Positions 24,775-34,441 are shown, counted from the first letter of the stretch. The stretch is DNA of 64,000 nt from Methylobacterium nodulans ORS 2060 (GCF_000022085.1 NC_011894.1:1638501-1702500); one strand, 5' to 3'. Made by a program: numbers and translations. Notes: generated by a model from the letters alone, not told the origin.

Positions 24775-25125
24775 CTAAGGCGATAGCTGCTTTCCCCCTG
24801 TATGGATGCCCCACCGCGGACCGCATTGATTTAGAGCAAATTCAGCGCACGTTTGGATCGCCTCTGCGGCCAAGATGATGTCGGTCCGCTTTAGCGAGGC
24901 GGTATCGGCCTTGAGCGCCGCGATTAGGCCCTCGCTCGGCGATAGGTCGCGCGTCAGCACGACGGCAAAATACTGGAAGACGATGCCGAGTCCGAAGGCG
25001 AATACGAAATCGAGGAGCCAGACCGCATACATCTTCTCGGCGAACAGCCACTGCCGGCCGAACCAGGCTACGCACCGCTTCTCGGTCGGCTGGCGCTGCC
25101 GACCCTCATGGCCCGCGAGCGTCAC
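24775..25125 (-). pseudogene. DUF4396-like membrane protein fragment
   Basis: Residues about 30-82 (MYAVWLLDFVFAFGLGIVFQ, YFAVVLTRDLSPSEGLIAAL, KADTASL) resemble one part of DUF4396 membrane proteins. The flanking parts do not match, and the expected further helices are absent. It is most likely a gene fragment. Confidence 0.45.
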
Positions 25126-25729
25126 GAGAACCCGCTACGCCTGCCAGGGCTGAAGCTACCTAACGAAGCCCGCCAGCAGGCCGTTGATGGGATCCTGGGA
25201 GTATCTCATCAGCGTGGCGATCCTGCGCGTGATCATCCTGCTGCTCGCCGGCCAGCGCACGGGCTACGAGACCTGGATCCAGACCTCGATCACCGCCGGC
25301 CGTGGGTCGCGCGCCTCTCTCACGCGCCGCAGGATCGGCCAGGTGCCCCGCCGGCCGAGGATCGCCACATGCGCTACGACGCCAAGGAATTCGCCGAGCG
25401 CTACCGCGAGCGCCCGCAGCTCCACCGCAGGGGGATCCAGTAGTTCTCCTACGACGAGATCGTCACCGCGCGGCCTCGGCCCGCAAGGAGCGGCGGAGGT
25501 TCAAGCTCCTCTGCCGTAAGCGCTCGGGGAGTGGCCCTTGTCGTCAGGCGGCCGCGCGCGAAATCAAGACTCAATACCGGCGTGCCCGCCGCAAAGCACG
25601 AGTCAAGCCAAGGGTGCGCCGGTATGAGTTGCCCGTCCGTTCGCGCGAACCGGACACTCGGAGCAAGTTCGTGTTCTGCCCCGTAAGGGGGATCCTGCCG
25701 CGGAATGCGACCGACATCGCGGGAACGCC
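25126..25729. other. Scrambled region without an intact gene
   Basis: Plus-strand pieces look partly protein-like (RYDAKEFAERYRERPQLHR near 25370-25440), but frames break repeatedly and no family is recognised. It probably contains decayed mobile or chromosomal DNA. Confidence 0.3.
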
Positions 25730-26707
25730 TCAGCCGGACCGCCATTCGCTCGGTGACCGGCCGGAGAACTTCTTGAACGCCCGGCTGAACGCCGCCTCGG
25801 AGTCGTAACCGACTTCCTGGGCCACGGCGACGACCTTGGCGCCCCCCTCGCTCAGGCGCCTGGCCGCAAGCTGCATGCGCCATCGGGTGAGATACTGGAT
25901 GGGAGGATGGCCGGTCAGCTGGGTGAACCTGCCGGCGAGCGCGGAGCGCGACGCGCCGCACGCGGCGGCGAGGTCCTCGAGCGTCCAGGCCCGGGCCGGC
26001 TCGGCGTGCAACAGCGCGAGGGCACGGCCCACCAGCGGATCGCGCAGCCCGGACAGCCAGCCGGTGCGCCCGGGGTCGAGCCGGTCCATGTAGGTCCGGA
26101 CCGCCTCGATGAGCATCAGTTCCGACAGCCGGTTGAGGACGCTCTGGGCGCCCGGGCGCCGGTGCCTCGTCTCGTGCGAGAGCAGGAGGACGAACTGGTT
26201 CAGCAACCCGTCCGTCGCCGGCGACGCGCCGCGTCCGACGCGCACGAAGCGCGGCAACGCCTCCAGCAGCGGATTGAACGGGCGCACGTCGCAGCTGAAG
26301 AATCCGCAGATCACGTGGGCGTCGCCCGCGCCGCCTGTGCCGGCCCGTAGCCGTATCGGCAGGCCGCCGACCTCGTACGGCCGGCGATGGACGTCGAGAT
26401 CGGGCTTGGCGCGCATTCCCGGCGCGCTGGAGACGGCGTGCGGCTCGCCATGCGGGATGATGGCGATGTCGCCCTCCTGCAGCTGGACGGGCTCGAACGG
26501 CGCACCGTCGACGATGGAGATCCAGCACGAGCCGCGCGTGAGCACGTGGTATTCGATCGCGTGCTGGGCGCCGGGCAGAACGGCGCCCGCGATCTGCGCC
26601 GATGGCGGCGCCTCCGCGACCCATGGCGCAGCGGCGGTGATATCGAAGAACACCGAGCCGGTCAGCCGGACCGCCGAGAGCACATCCGAAAGCACATCCG
26701 CCGTCAT
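25730..26707 (-). CDS. AraC-family transcriptional regulator with cupin domain
   Basis: A 325-residue regulator. The N-terminal half (residues about 1-200) is a cupin-type sensing domain (HVLTRGSCWISIVDGAPFEP, QLQEGDIAIIPHGEPHAVSS). The C-terminal part (about 225-320) has two helix-turn-helix motifs (WTLEDLAAACGASRSALAGR and VVAVAQEVGYDSEAAFSRAF, then KKFSGRSPSEWR). Family members of this type often control neighbouring oxidoreductase or efflux genes. The adjacent EamA gene is broken, so the present target is unclear. Confidence 0.88.
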   Translation of the reverse strand: MTADVLSDVLSAVRLTGSVFFDITAAAPWVAEAPPSAQIAGAVLPGAQHAIEYHVLTRGSCWISIVDGAPFEPVQLQEGDIAIIPHGEPHAVSSAPGMRAKPDLDVHRRPYEVGGLPIRLRAGTGGAGDAHVICGFFSCDVRPFNPLLEALPRFVRVGRGASPATDGLLNQFVLLLSHETRHRRPGAQSVLNRLSELMLIEAVRTYMDRLDPGRTGWLSGLRDPLVGRALALLHAEPARAWTLEDLAAACGASRSALAGRFTQLTGHPPIQYLTRWRMQLAARRLSEGGAKVVAVAQEVGYDSEAAFSRAFKKFSGRSPSEWRSG

Positions 26708-26764
26708 GGCCAGGAGCCTCAGATCCCCGCGCGAATCGAACCTCGGCCGGGCCGATCGCCGGAC

Positions 26765-27250
26765 TCAAAGTAAAACGCGGCGCGGGTGTTCACACGCCTG
26801 CCATCGGCCGGGCTGCCGGGTCACCGCACATCCGCGGCGCGCCCAGGCGCCGCTGCCCACGACGATCCCCGAGATGGCGAGCGCCCTGCCGGCGACCAGT
26901 TCGGTGGTCAGCGACTCTCCGAGAACCACGATCCCGAGCACCATCGCGGTCATCGGATTGAGCGTGAGATACAGGACCGTCGTGGTCGGCGCGAGCCAGC
27001 GCAGGGCCCACATGAAGAGCGGGAACTGCACGGCGCCCGCGATGGTGCCGAGGAACAGCACCGCGATCCAGCCATTGGAGCTGAATGCCGGGAGGGCGAG
27101 GCTGCCCTGCTGGACCGCGACGATCGGGGACAGGGCGGCGACCGCGAACGCCATGGCGACCGCGGTGACGAAGATCGGGCCGTGGCGCACCAAGGTGGCG
27201 CGGCTGAACCTCGCGCTGATGCACGGCTCCGCCTTCGCCGGCGATGGCAT
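26765..27250 (-). pseudogene. EamA/DMT-superfamily transporter, C-terminal half
   Basis: The frame encodes one EamA repeat with about five helices (FVTAVAMAFAVAALSPIVAV, WIAVLFLGTIAGAVQFPLFM, APTTTVLYLTLNPMTAMVLG, IVVLGESLTTELVAGRALAI). Full members have two such repeats and about 300 residues. The first half is missing: upstream of about 27195 the DNA instead carries a plus-strand fragment of another gene. A half-size protein might still dimerise, but a deletion is more likely. Confidence 0.65.
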
Positions 27251-27330
27251 GGCGGCGCTCCGCGCCCTTGCCGAGGACTACGACCGCCGCATCCTCGGGC
27301 CGGGCGTGGGGCGCCAGCTTGGCCATGGCG
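27196..27330 (+). pseudogene. Possible MBL-fold hydrolase C-terminal fragment
   Basis: The plus-strand frame reads LALMHGSAFAGDGMAALRAL, then AEDYDRRILG, which resembles the end of metallo-beta-lactamase-fold hydrolases. Nothing upstream continues it, because the EamA remnant begins at the same place on the other strand. The similarity is from memory and short. Confidence 0.35.
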
Positions 27331-27522
27331 GGATAACCCGAGGGGCCCGTGCAACGGACGCGGCCATCCGCACGCGACCGGGCAGCCGGCCCCGGAGCGG
27401 TCGGGATGCGAGATGGTCGGGAGACGTGCCGCGCCGCCCCTCATCGGGGCGACGCGGCGAAGGCATTCAGGCTTCCGGCAAACGGTGGCTGGTGCCGCCG
27501 GCTGCTGTGGCCTGTCCCGTCC

Positions 27523-28362
27523 TCACCGTCGTGTCACGACGACTTCCAGGTATTCGCTCGGCACGACCATGGTCGCGTCGCCGGACTTGTTGAAGCGCCC
27601 GATCAGGTCGGTGAGGTCCTGCGCCAGCGTTTTCCTGCCGGTGGCGTCGAGCGCCTCGAAGGCCTTCAGCATCGGGCCGTAATACGTGCGGAAGATGTCG
27701 AGGAAGTGCTGTGCCGAGCGGTAGCGGAAGACGAAGTGCCGGGACTGGGCGACGAGCGAGGACGCGTCGGCACCAAAGGCCTTCTCGATCCACTCCGGGG
27801 TTCCCCAGAGGGCCGGCGACTTGAGGCCGGGCGGCGGGGGAAGATGTTTGCCGATCGTCTTGAACATCTGGCCGATGAAGCCATCGGGCGTCCAGTTGAC
27901 CAGGCCGATGCGGCCCCCGGACCGACACACCCGCAGCATCTCGCCCGCGGTGCGGCCCTGGTCGGGACTGAACATCGCGCCGAAGGTGGACGCGACCGCG
28001 TCGAAGGACCGGTCCGCGAACGGAAGGTCCTCGGCGTCGGCCTTGCGGAACGTGACGGCCACGCCCTCGGCCTCGGCCCGCCGCCGCCCGCGATCCAGGA
28101 GGGTCTCGACATAGTCCGTGGACGTCACGTCGCACCAGCGGCGGGCGGCGGCGAGCGTGAAGTTGCCGTTGCCGGCGGCGACGTCCAGAACGCTCTGCCC
28201 CGCGCGCAGCTCCATCGCCTCCGCGAGTTGCTCGCCGACGATCTGCAGCGTCGTGCCGACGACGGCGTAGTCGCCCGACGACCAGGCCAGCTGCTGCCTG
28301 GCCTTGATGGCCTTGAGGTCCGGCGTGGCCACGGCCGGGCGGCAGTCGATGACGGTGCTCAT
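27523..28362 (-). CDS. Class I SAM-dependent methyltransferase
   Basis: A 279-residue cytoplasmic enzyme starting at ATG 28362 with GAGGGG upstream. Motif I is SVLDVAAGNGNFTLAAARRW, the acidic post-I residue is in DVTSTDYVETLLDRGRRRAE, then ADAEDLPFADRSFDAVASTF and LRVCRSGGRIGLVNWTPDGF follow in the order usual for UbiE/COQ5-like small-molecule methyltransferases. The substrate is unknown. Confidence 0.85.
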   Translation of the reverse strand: MSTVIDCRPAVATPDLKAIKARQQLAWSSGDYAVVGTTLQIVGEQLAEAMELRAGQSVLDVAAGNGNFTLAAARRWCDVTSTDYVETLLDRGRRRAEAEGVAVTFRKADAEDLPFADRSFDAVASTFGAMFSPDQGRTAGEMLRVCRSGGRIGLVNWTPDGFIGQMFKTIGKHLPPPPGLKSPALWGTPEWIEKAFGADASSLVAQSRHFVFRYRSAQHFLDIFRTYYGPMLKAFEALDATGRKTLAQDLTDLIGRFNKSGDATMVVPSEYLEVVVTRR

Positions 28363-28909
28363 GGTATCCCCTCGTCTTCTTGTGTGTTCGCTCCGGCCGT
28401 CCGCCGATGCGTCGGGCTTGCGGGGATCACCACTACTGCCGCCGACCGGCCAGGCGAATGGCTGGGCTGCCAGACTTCGTGCTCGGGCGTCCAAACCCGC
28501 TCTGGTCGTGTTCAGGTCAGTGCAGCGGGAGAGGCGCGCATTCGCGACGGCGTGCCTGCAGCACCTGCGCTGCCCCGTCTGCTGGTGGTGGCCGAGACCG
28601 GGCTGCGTGCAGCGGGACAGGTCGGATGTCCGGTCGCTGCACGCTGAGAGGATGGCGCGGGTGACGCGGACCGAAAAGGATGTTGTTGCTGCACACGCCA
28701 CGGAGCCTCGGCGACGGCGAGATCACACATCCACGCCGGAGGCATCAGGCAGAGGAGGGTGAGCAGCGAAGGGGCGGGCATCGCGCCCCGGATGCGGATG
28801 GTAGCCCGAGATCCAGGGAGCGTGCCGTTCCCGGCCGGCCCTGCGTGCCTCGACCGAGCCCCCGCCGAATTGCCCCTCATCCTTCGCCGATGCGACGGCG
28901 CGCGCCCGA
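28363..28909. other. Intergenic region without a recognisable gene
   Basis: Several frames are open on both strands because of high GC, but none has a ribosome site combined with sensible protein composition. No repeat was noticed. Confidence 0.35.
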
Positions 28910-29764
28910 TCAAGGGCTGGCTGCTCCCGAGACAGCCTTCTCGATCGCAGCCTTTGCGTCGGAGGCGTCCGGCGGGTCGATATGGCGGTATCGGGCCTGG
29001 ACGAGCCCAAACAGCCCGAAAGCTGCGAGACCGAGAGCCGTGACAGCCAGAATCGCCCAGCCGTAAGGCTGTTGTTGCAAGACGTGCAAGGCTCCGCCGA
29101 GCCCTTTGGCCTCTCGCGAACTGCTCTGAATGGCAGCAAGGACCAGGAACACTCCGACCAGCACGAACACGACACCGCGCGCCGCGAAGCCGAGCCGGCC
29201 CATCGGAACCGCCCACCGCCGAACCTCGGCAGGAGGCGCGAGCCGCTGCAGCACGTCACCCTTCCAGCCCTTGAGCAGGAAGGCAAAGCCGACCCCGATC
29301 ACCACCAAACCGACCAGTCCGATCGCCCATTGCCCGAGAGGCTTCTCGAGCACCCATGCGGTCCAGTCTTGCGCCGCCTGATCATCTCCGCCGCCGCGGC
29401 GCCGGCCAAGAGCGAGCTGGGCAGCCGACACGGCCAACCCGCCGTAGATGACGCCGCTGATCATGTGCCCGGTCCGGGTCGCGAGAGCCTTGTAGGACCT
29501 GCCGAGATGATCGGCGTCCGTCGCCGCCTCGACGACGCGCCAGACCGCAAAGCCGATGAGACCCGCTGCAATCAAGCCGAGCCAGACACGGCCGAACGGC
29601 TGGCCGAGCAGCGTGGCGAGGGCGCTGCGGCTTCCCCCCGCTTGCCCGCCGGAGCCGATTGCAGCCAGAACTGCGAGACCACCAACGAGACAGTAGACAA
29701 CACCGCGAGCTGCGTAGCCGAAGCGGGCGAGCAGCTCGAGCGTGCGGGTTTCCAGCCGGCGCAT
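28910..29764 (-). CDS. DUF1206 membrane protein
   Basis: A 284-residue inner-membrane protein starting at ATG 29764 with GGAG upstream. Three repeated units of the DUF1206 type are visible, each starting with a GYAARGVVY-like motif (LARFGYAARGVVYCLVGGLA, RTGHMISGVIYGGLAVSAAQ, MGRLGFAARGVVFVLVGVFL) and each followed by a second helix. The function of the family is unknown. An exact EcfG promoter at 29801-29825 predicts induction by general stress. Confidence 0.88.
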   Translation of the reverse strand: MRRLETRTLELLARFGYAARGVVYCLVGGLAVLAAIGSGGQAGGSRSALATLLGQPFGRVWLGLIAAGLIGFAVWRVVEAATDADHLGRSYKALATRTGHMISGVIYGGLAVSAAQLALGRRRGGGDDQAAQDWTAWVLEKPLGQWAIGLVGLVVIGVGFAFLLKGWKGDVLQRLAPPAEVRRWAVPMGRLGFAARGVVFVLVGVFLVLAAIQSSSREAKGLGGALHVLQQQPYGWAILAVTALGLAAFGLFGLVQARYRHIDPPDASDAKAAIEKAVSGAASP

Positions 29765-29800
29765 CACCGATCTCCATCCCGGCGGCGGGGAGGCACAGAG

Positions 29801-29825
29801 AACGGTGAAGCGCCGATGGTGTTCC
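29801..29825 (-). promoter_or_regulatory. EcfG-type (general stress) promoter
   Basis: Minus-strand GGAAC, 16 bases, CGTT, ending 36 bp before the DUF1206 start codon. Confidence 0.75.
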
Positions 29826-30146
29826 GGCCTCATGCAGGTGGCGGCAGCACAGTGCTCCTCGCTTCGCAGCAGAGCGTCTTGCTTCAACGTCGCCGTCGGA
29901 TGGCGGATTGCTCGGACATCCAGCCTGCATCGGGCAGAACTGCAGCCGCCGAAGTGAATCCCCGCGATCCTTCCGTCAGACCCGCCGCTGTCCCGTGCAC
30001 GCACCGGCCCGCAGCAGTCCCGCTCAGGTCGCGATGCGGCCATTCCCGCAGCCGCGGAGCGGGAGCAGCCGCGGAGCGGGATCGGACTGGAGCCTGTCGG
30101 GCCCTTCGAGAAGCGCCTGACAGACTCTCGGTCTGTGATGCGTCGG
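29826..30146. other. Intergenic region without a recognisable gene
   Basis: No gene is seen. A 17-bp unit GCAGCCGCGGAGCGGGA is present twice in tandem at about 30050-30083. Confidence 0.4.
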
Positions 30147-30200
30147 ATGTCCGGACGGAGAAAAGGTGCCGGAGAACCGGTGTCCTCTTCTCCGGGACAT
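30147..30200. repeat. Dispersed palindrome, family II, copy 2
   Basis: The reverse complement aligns with the copy at 11586-11639 over its whole length, sharing the ATGTCC ends and the CACCGGTTCTCCGG core. It lies immediately downstream of the collagen-like gene and may act in transcription termination. Confidence 0.65.
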
Positions 30201-30203
30201 ACT

Positions 30204-31166
30204 CTAGTAAGGGGACTGTGTCTCGGGGGCGGGGGCAGGCTGGATCTGCAACGGCTCACGCTCGCCGGCAGGTCGCGAGGGAGAGCGCGGAGCGCTCGGT
30301 GGCCTGCCTGACGGGCCTGCCGGCCCTCTGGGACCGGGCGGTCCCGCCGGGCCGCGCGGCCCGACCTTTCCATGAGGTCCCATCGGTCCCCTCTCGCCAG
30401 GAGGACCTGCCGGTCCAGGCTCGCCCGGAAGACCGCGGGGGCCTTGTGGGCCTGGCGCTCCCGGGTCGCCTTTCGGTCCCATGGGACCTGGCGGGCCCAC
30501 GACCCCAGGGGGGCCAGCCGTGCCGATTGGACCTGCCGGGCCGGCGGCTCCCGTCGCGCCGGCCTCTCCGGGCGGACCCGCCGGTCCGGATGGGCCTGCG
30601 GGGCCGATGTCTCCGCGAGGCCCGGGCGGGCCCGCAGGGCCAGCGTCACCCTGAGGACCGGGCGGACCTGCAGGGCCGGTGTCACCCTGGGGCCCGGGCG
30701 GGCCCGCAGGGCCGATATCGCCCCGAGATCCAGGGGGGCCGGCAGGGCCGGCGGGCCCAGGCGGACCTGCGGGGCCGGGAGGTCCCGCCGGGCCGGCGAT
30801 CTCTGTCTGCACCGCTGCTCCGGCCTCTCCCTGCGGGCCGGGCGGGCCTTGCGCGCCGGGAATCCCTGCGGGCCCCTGCTGCCCACACTCGCCAACGACG
30901 GCGCGCCGATCCTGACGCTTCGTCTGCAGCGTGACGATGCATGTGGCCGGGTGATAGATGACGCGGAACTCGAACCTGCCCCTTCCATCCGTCCTGGTTC
31001 GGAAGCGCCCGTCCAGCACAATCTCCTCGTCCGGCTCGTCGGCCGAGCCAAGCACCCACAATTCACCGGCCGTGATCTTGGCTGCAAGGATCTGCACATC
31101 GGCCAGGACCGGCGATGGGCCGAGACAAGCGGGTGTGATCGCGAACATCAGCCATCGCTTGAGCAT
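30204..31166 (-). CDS. Secreted collagen-like protein (Gly-X-Y repeats)
   Basis: A 320-residue protein. A signal peptide ([20 protein letters not shown]) is followed by an N-terminal domain to about residue 93 ([40 protein letters not shown]) with two Cys. Residues about 95-290 are Gly-X-Y triplets very rich in Pro and Ala ([20 protein letters not shown]), with one interruption (AAVQTEIA). The Pro-rich tail is [11 protein letters not shown]. Such regions can trimerise into a collagen triple helix and form surface fibres. No anchor motif is seen, so it may be secreted or periplasmic. Expansion and contraction of the repeat are likely. Confidence 0.88.
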   Translation of the reverse strand: MLKRWLMFAITPACLGPSPVLADVQILAAKITAGELWVLGSADEPDEEIVLDGRFRTRTDGRGRFEFRVIYHPATCIVTLQTKRQDRRAVVGECGQQGPAGIPGAQGPPGPQGEAGAAVQTEIAGPAGPPGPAGPPGPAGPAGPPGSRGDIGPAGPPGPQGDTGPAGPPGPQGDAGPAGPPGPRGDIGPAGPSGPAGPPGEAGATGAAGPAGPIGTAGPPGVVGPPGPMGPKGDPGAPGPQGPRGLPGEPGPAGPPGERGPMGPHGKVGPRGPAGPPGPRGPAGPSGRPPSAPRSPSRPAGEREPLQIQPAPAPETQSPY

Positions 31167-31427
31167 TGGCCTAACTCCGAACAGCGATCCCCGGACGCGA
31201 TCGTCAGCTTGAGCATGTTCGTGCGGCGAGGGAAGCGTATCCTATCAACGGTCAACAAGTCCTGCCGTGGGACCCGTGCTCCGCTCGAGCCGGAGGGGAG
31301 CAGTCACGGCCGCGGCGGGCGCCTCGTTGCATCCGGCTTAAGAATCGCAGCGCTGCCCCGCATGCGGTTCGCACCCACCACCCGCTCGTCTATGCTCGCC
31401 GGACCTGACACCGGCCGAGATCGACAC

Positions 31428-32591
31428 GTGCAACTGACCCAGATCACCCACCATGACCTCGACGGCTATGGTGCCGCGACCGTCGTCGCGGCCTATGCCG
31501 ACCCGGGCCGCATCGTGCACGTGCCGCGATACGGCGATGTCGGCCCGATCGTCGACGACGAGCTGAAGCGCCTCGGCCGGACGCGGAAGCCCGAAATGCT
31601 GCTCCTGACGGATCTCGGTCTCGAAGAGCCGACGATCGCGTTCCTGCGCCGGTTCGCCGCCATGAACCGGCGCCGCGAACCTGCCGAGTTCCATCGGCTG
31701 ATCGTGCTCGATCACCACGCCTCGTCGGTCGAGCAGCTTCGCCGCCAGCGCCTGGAGCCTGCGGACAGCCCGGATCGCGCTCGCCCGATGCGGTTCGACC
31801 TCGGCGACCCGCACATCACCGTGCTGGTCGACGAGGGCCGCAGTGCGACCAGGATGGCCTCCGAGCACCGGGCCTTGTTCGCGACCCGCGAGGCGGATCC
31901 CGACCGCGTCGCCGATCTCGGCACGCTCATCGAGGCCGTGGACGCCCTCGATCTGTGGCTGAAGGACCGGCCGAGCTTCGCGAGCGGCCTCGCCCTCGAC
32001 GAGGTGTTCTGGGACAACGTGGCGAGTTTCGTGCCGGTCGGGCACCCGGCCCATGACCCGTTCGTATCGCGCCTTCTGCTCGATGCGAGCAGGCTGATCC
32101 GCCAGGGTGCGACGCCCGCCGCGCTCGAACGGGCGGTCCCGGCCCTGCGGGAGGGTATCGTCGACGAGTTGATGCGCGATGCGCCCGACGACGATCCGAG
32201 CCTGACGGCGCGCACGCGCCTGGCCCGGGCTCTCGCCCGCTCCGACGACCTGTTCCACGCGCTCTCCGACGGCACCTTGCTGTCGTTCGCCCTCGATCCG
32301 GGCACGTTCCAGCGGGTGTCGGACCTGGTCATGTCGGGGGGCCGGGCGTCCCGCCTGATCAACGTGCAGCGCACCGGCACGCTGTCGTTTCGCTCGAACG
32401 ACGGCACCGCGCTGAGTGGGGCACGGCTGTTCCGTGGCGGCGGGCACCACGACGCCGCAGGCGGCAGGCTGCCGAGCGGCTCGGCCTTCTCGCTCGCGGA
32501 TGCGGTCCAGCAGATCGAGCCGGTGCTGAACCCCCCGCCGCCCCGCGCCGACGACAGCCCTTTCGCGGCCCTTCGCAACTGGAAGGGCTGA
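31428..32591 (+). CDS. DHH-family phosphoesterase
   Basis: A 387-residue enzyme of the DHH superfamily, which includes NrnA/NrnB oligoribonucleases and RecJ. Motifs in order are THHDLDGYGAATVVA (I), LLTDLGLEEPT (II), LIVLDHHASS (III, the DHH), EAVDALDLW (IV), and a DHHA1-type end LFRGGGHHDAAGGRLPSG. These coordinate two metal ions. It probably degrades nanoRNA or a cyclic-dinucleotide product. The start is chosen as GTG 31428; ATG 31392 in frame is an alternative, and neither has a strong ribosome site. Confidence 0.85.
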   Translation: MQLTQITHHDLDGYGAATVVAAYADPGRIVHVPRYGDVGPIVDDELKRLGRTRKPEMLLLTDLGLEEPTIAFLRRFAAMNRRREPAEFHRLIVLDHHASSVEQLRRQRLEPADSPDRARPMRFDLGDPHITVLVDEGRSATRMASEHRALFATREADPDRVADLGTLIEAVDALDLWLKDRPSFASGLALDEVFWDNVASFVPVGHPAHDPFVSRLLLDASRLIRQGATPAALERAVPALREGIVDELMRDAPDDDPSLTARTRLARALARSDDLFHALSDGTLLSFALDPGTFQRVSDLVMSGGRASRLINVQRTGTLSFRSNDGTALSGARLFRGGGHHDAAGGRLPSGSAFSLADAVQQIEPVLNPPPPRADDSPFAALRNWKG

Positions 32592-32690
32592 CGCGAAGCC
32601 CGGATCCGGGGGCGCCTCCGGGTCGGGCGCCACCCACCGGACAGCGTCGTGCCAGAGAGCCGGAGGCGCAGCGAGCCCCCGGCTCCCGTC

Positions 32691-32829
32691 ATACCAACGG
32701 CCCAGGATGCTGACGCATCGGACCGTTGACCCATCCCGAATTTTCGATGCCAAGCCGAAGGCTTCGTGACGAGGCTTGGCGACAATTCGAGAGAGGAACC
32801 AACGGTCACATGGAAATGACCGTTGGTAT
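32691..32829. repeat. Dispersed palindrome, family I, copy C
   Basis: A 139-bp element with ends ATACCAACGG and CCGTTGGTAT (perfect 10-bp inverted repeat). Its inner CCAAGCC...GGCTTGG stem matches copy D at 49974-50099. It separates the DHH gene from a convergent gene. Confidence 0.75.
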
Positions 32830-32882
32830 CAGGCGGCGGGCCGCTCGGCTGCCGTCTGACGGGAGCACCGCCGAGGCGGTCC

Positions 32883-33239
32883 TCAGTCGAGGGAGGCCGT
32901 CTCGTTGACCTCGGCTGGCGCGGGGGTGACCGAGACCGCGTCGTTGTTGCGGCTGATCTCGATCGACCGGGCCGCGGCGCCCGCCTGCCGCGGCGTCGAG
33001 ACGATCACGCTCTGGCCTGAGGCCAGCACCGCTTCGAACCGCAGGGAGGGCGCCGCGGCCCGCGGCGCGAGCGTCACGACCACGTGGTACCCCTTGGGTT
33101 CGACCGTGTAGTAGGCAACCCCGGCCAGCGGGCCGAGATCGATGCTGGTGGCCCGAGAGGGCTTGGCGGCGTCGGCATAGGCCGAGCCGATCAGAGACGA
33201 GGCGGCCGCGGCCGCGAGGAGCGTCGTGCGGAAAGTCAT
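32883..33239 (-). CDS. Small secreted protein of unknown function
   Basis: A 118-residue protein starting at ATG 33239 with a signal peptide (TFRTTLLAAAAASSLIGSAYA). The mature part shows alternating beta-type sequence (GVAYYTVEPKGYHVVVTLAP, EAVLASGQSVIVSTPRQAG, IEISRNNDAVSVTPAPAEVN). This suggests a small beta-sandwich in the periplasm. No family is recognised. It is divergent from the LysR gene with 98 bp between them. Confidence 0.7.
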   Translation of the reverse strand: MTFRTTLLAAAAASSLIGSAYADAAKPSRATSIDLGPLAGVAYYTVEPKGYHVVVTLAPRAAAPSLRFEAVLASGQSVIVSTPRQAGAAARSIEISRNNDAVSVTPAPAEVNETASLD

Positions 33240-33337
33240 GATCCTGGTCTTTCTGGCTGGTCGGAGCCGGTTCCGGCCCCGCGTCTGCGCCCTATATGCG
33301 CTGCGCCGCAGCATGGATCAAACAGATTGCATCGATA

Positions 33338-34279
33338 ATGACTATTGATCATATCGATCTTGCCCGGATCGATCTCAACCTGCTGGTGGCCCTCGATGCG
33401 CTCCTGTCCGAGCGCAGCGTCACGCGGGCGGCGGCGCGCACCGGGGTCGGGCAATCGGCGATGAGCAGCAGTCTCGCGCGGCTGCGCGCCCTGTTCGGCG
33501 ACGAGCTGCTGACGCGCGCGCCCGAAGGGATGCGGCCGACGCCGCGGGCGCTTGCGCTCGCCGAGCCGGTGCGCTCGATGCTGCGGCAGGTCCAGTTCCT
33601 GGTGCGGCGCGACGAGGCGTTCGACCCGAGGATTGTGGAGCGCACCTTCACCATCAGCCTGCCCGACAGCACCGAGGTGCTGCTCGGGCCGACACTGCTC
33701 GCCTATCTGCGCGCCGAGGCGCCCGGGATCAGCCTGCTCCTGCGCACCATCGACCGCGCCCACATCCTGCAGGAGATCGATGCCGACCGGGTCGATCTCG
33801 CCATCGACCTGTCGTTCCGCGGGCAGCTGCACCACAAGCAGAGCCTCCTCTATCGGGACAGCTACGTCTGCCTGTTCAACGCCGCGCTGGTGGGACTGAC
33901 GCCGCCCATCTCGCTCGAGGATTACCTGCGCTTTCCCCACGTGCTGACGAGCCTCAGGGAAACCGCGCACGGGGTGGTGGACGACGCGCTCGCGAAGATC
34001 GGCCGCAGCCGCACCCTCGCGGTCACCTCGCCCCGCTTCCTCGCCGTGCCCTTCCTGGTGCGAAAGGCGCCCGTGCTGACGACCATGCACGCCCGCCTCG
34101 CGCATTTCTTCGCGGATGCGCTCGGCCTGACCGTGAGCCCCGCGCCGGTTCCGCTGGAGGACGTCGCCATGTCGATGCTCTGGCACGCCTCCTACGACGA
34201 TGATCCGGCCCATCGCTGGCTGCGGACCCTGCTGCGCCGGCTCGCGAGCGACCCGGCGAGCGGACGCGCCGGCGATTGA
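33338..34279 (+). CDS. LysR-family transcriptional regulator
   Basis: A 313-residue regulator starting at ATG 33338. Residues about 7-66 are the winged helix-turn-helix (LARIDLNLLVALDALLSERS, VTRAAARTGVGQSAMSSSLA, RLRALFGDELLTR). Residues about 90-300 are the ligand-binding domain (PTLLAYLRAEAPGISLLLRT and DADRVDLAIDLSF). The N-terminus resembles the NodD/PcpR-like branch. Its target may be the divergent secreted-protein gene. The inducer is unknown. Confidence 0.88.
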   Translation: MTIDHIDLARIDLNLLVALDALLSERSVTRAAARTGVGQSAMSSSLARLRALFGDELLTRAPEGMRPTPRALALAEPVRSMLRQVQFLVRRDEAFDPRIVERTFTISLPDSTEVLLGPTLLAYLRAEAPGISLLLRTIDRAHILQEIDADRVDLAIDLSFRGQLHHKQSLLYRDSYVCLFNAALVGLTPPISLEDYLRFPHVLTSLRETAHGVVDDALAKIGRSRTLAVTSPRFLAVPFLVRKAPVLTTMHARLAHFFADALGLTVSPAPVPLEDVAMSMLWHASYDDDPAHRWLRTLLRRLASDPASGRAGD

Positions 34280-34319
34280 TCACGCCGTGCTCCGGTCCTC
34301 TCGATCATTGATCGATCGG

Positions 34320-34359
34320 ATGTCCGGGCGGAGACAAGGTGTCCACTTCTCCCGGACAT
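34320..34359. repeat. Dispersed palindrome, family II, copy 3 (short)
   Basis: ATGTCCGGG and CCCGGACAT, the same 9-bp ends as the copy at 11586, enclose a shortened centre (GGAGACAAGGTGTCCACTTCT-like). It lies between the convergent LysR and kup genes. Confidence 0.6.
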
Positions 34360-34441
34360 CCTCCAACCCGCCAACGACCTCGACGCACGCGAAGACGCGG
34401 GCCGGCGCTCGCTCCTGCACATCGCAGCGTCTGCAAGCTGC

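Noticed and set aside
30500..30900. CRISPR-like regular short repeats
   Set aside because: The periodicity is 9-18 bp and encodes Gly-X-Y triplets of the collagen-like protein. There are no spacers. No CRISPR array was seen anywhere in the window.
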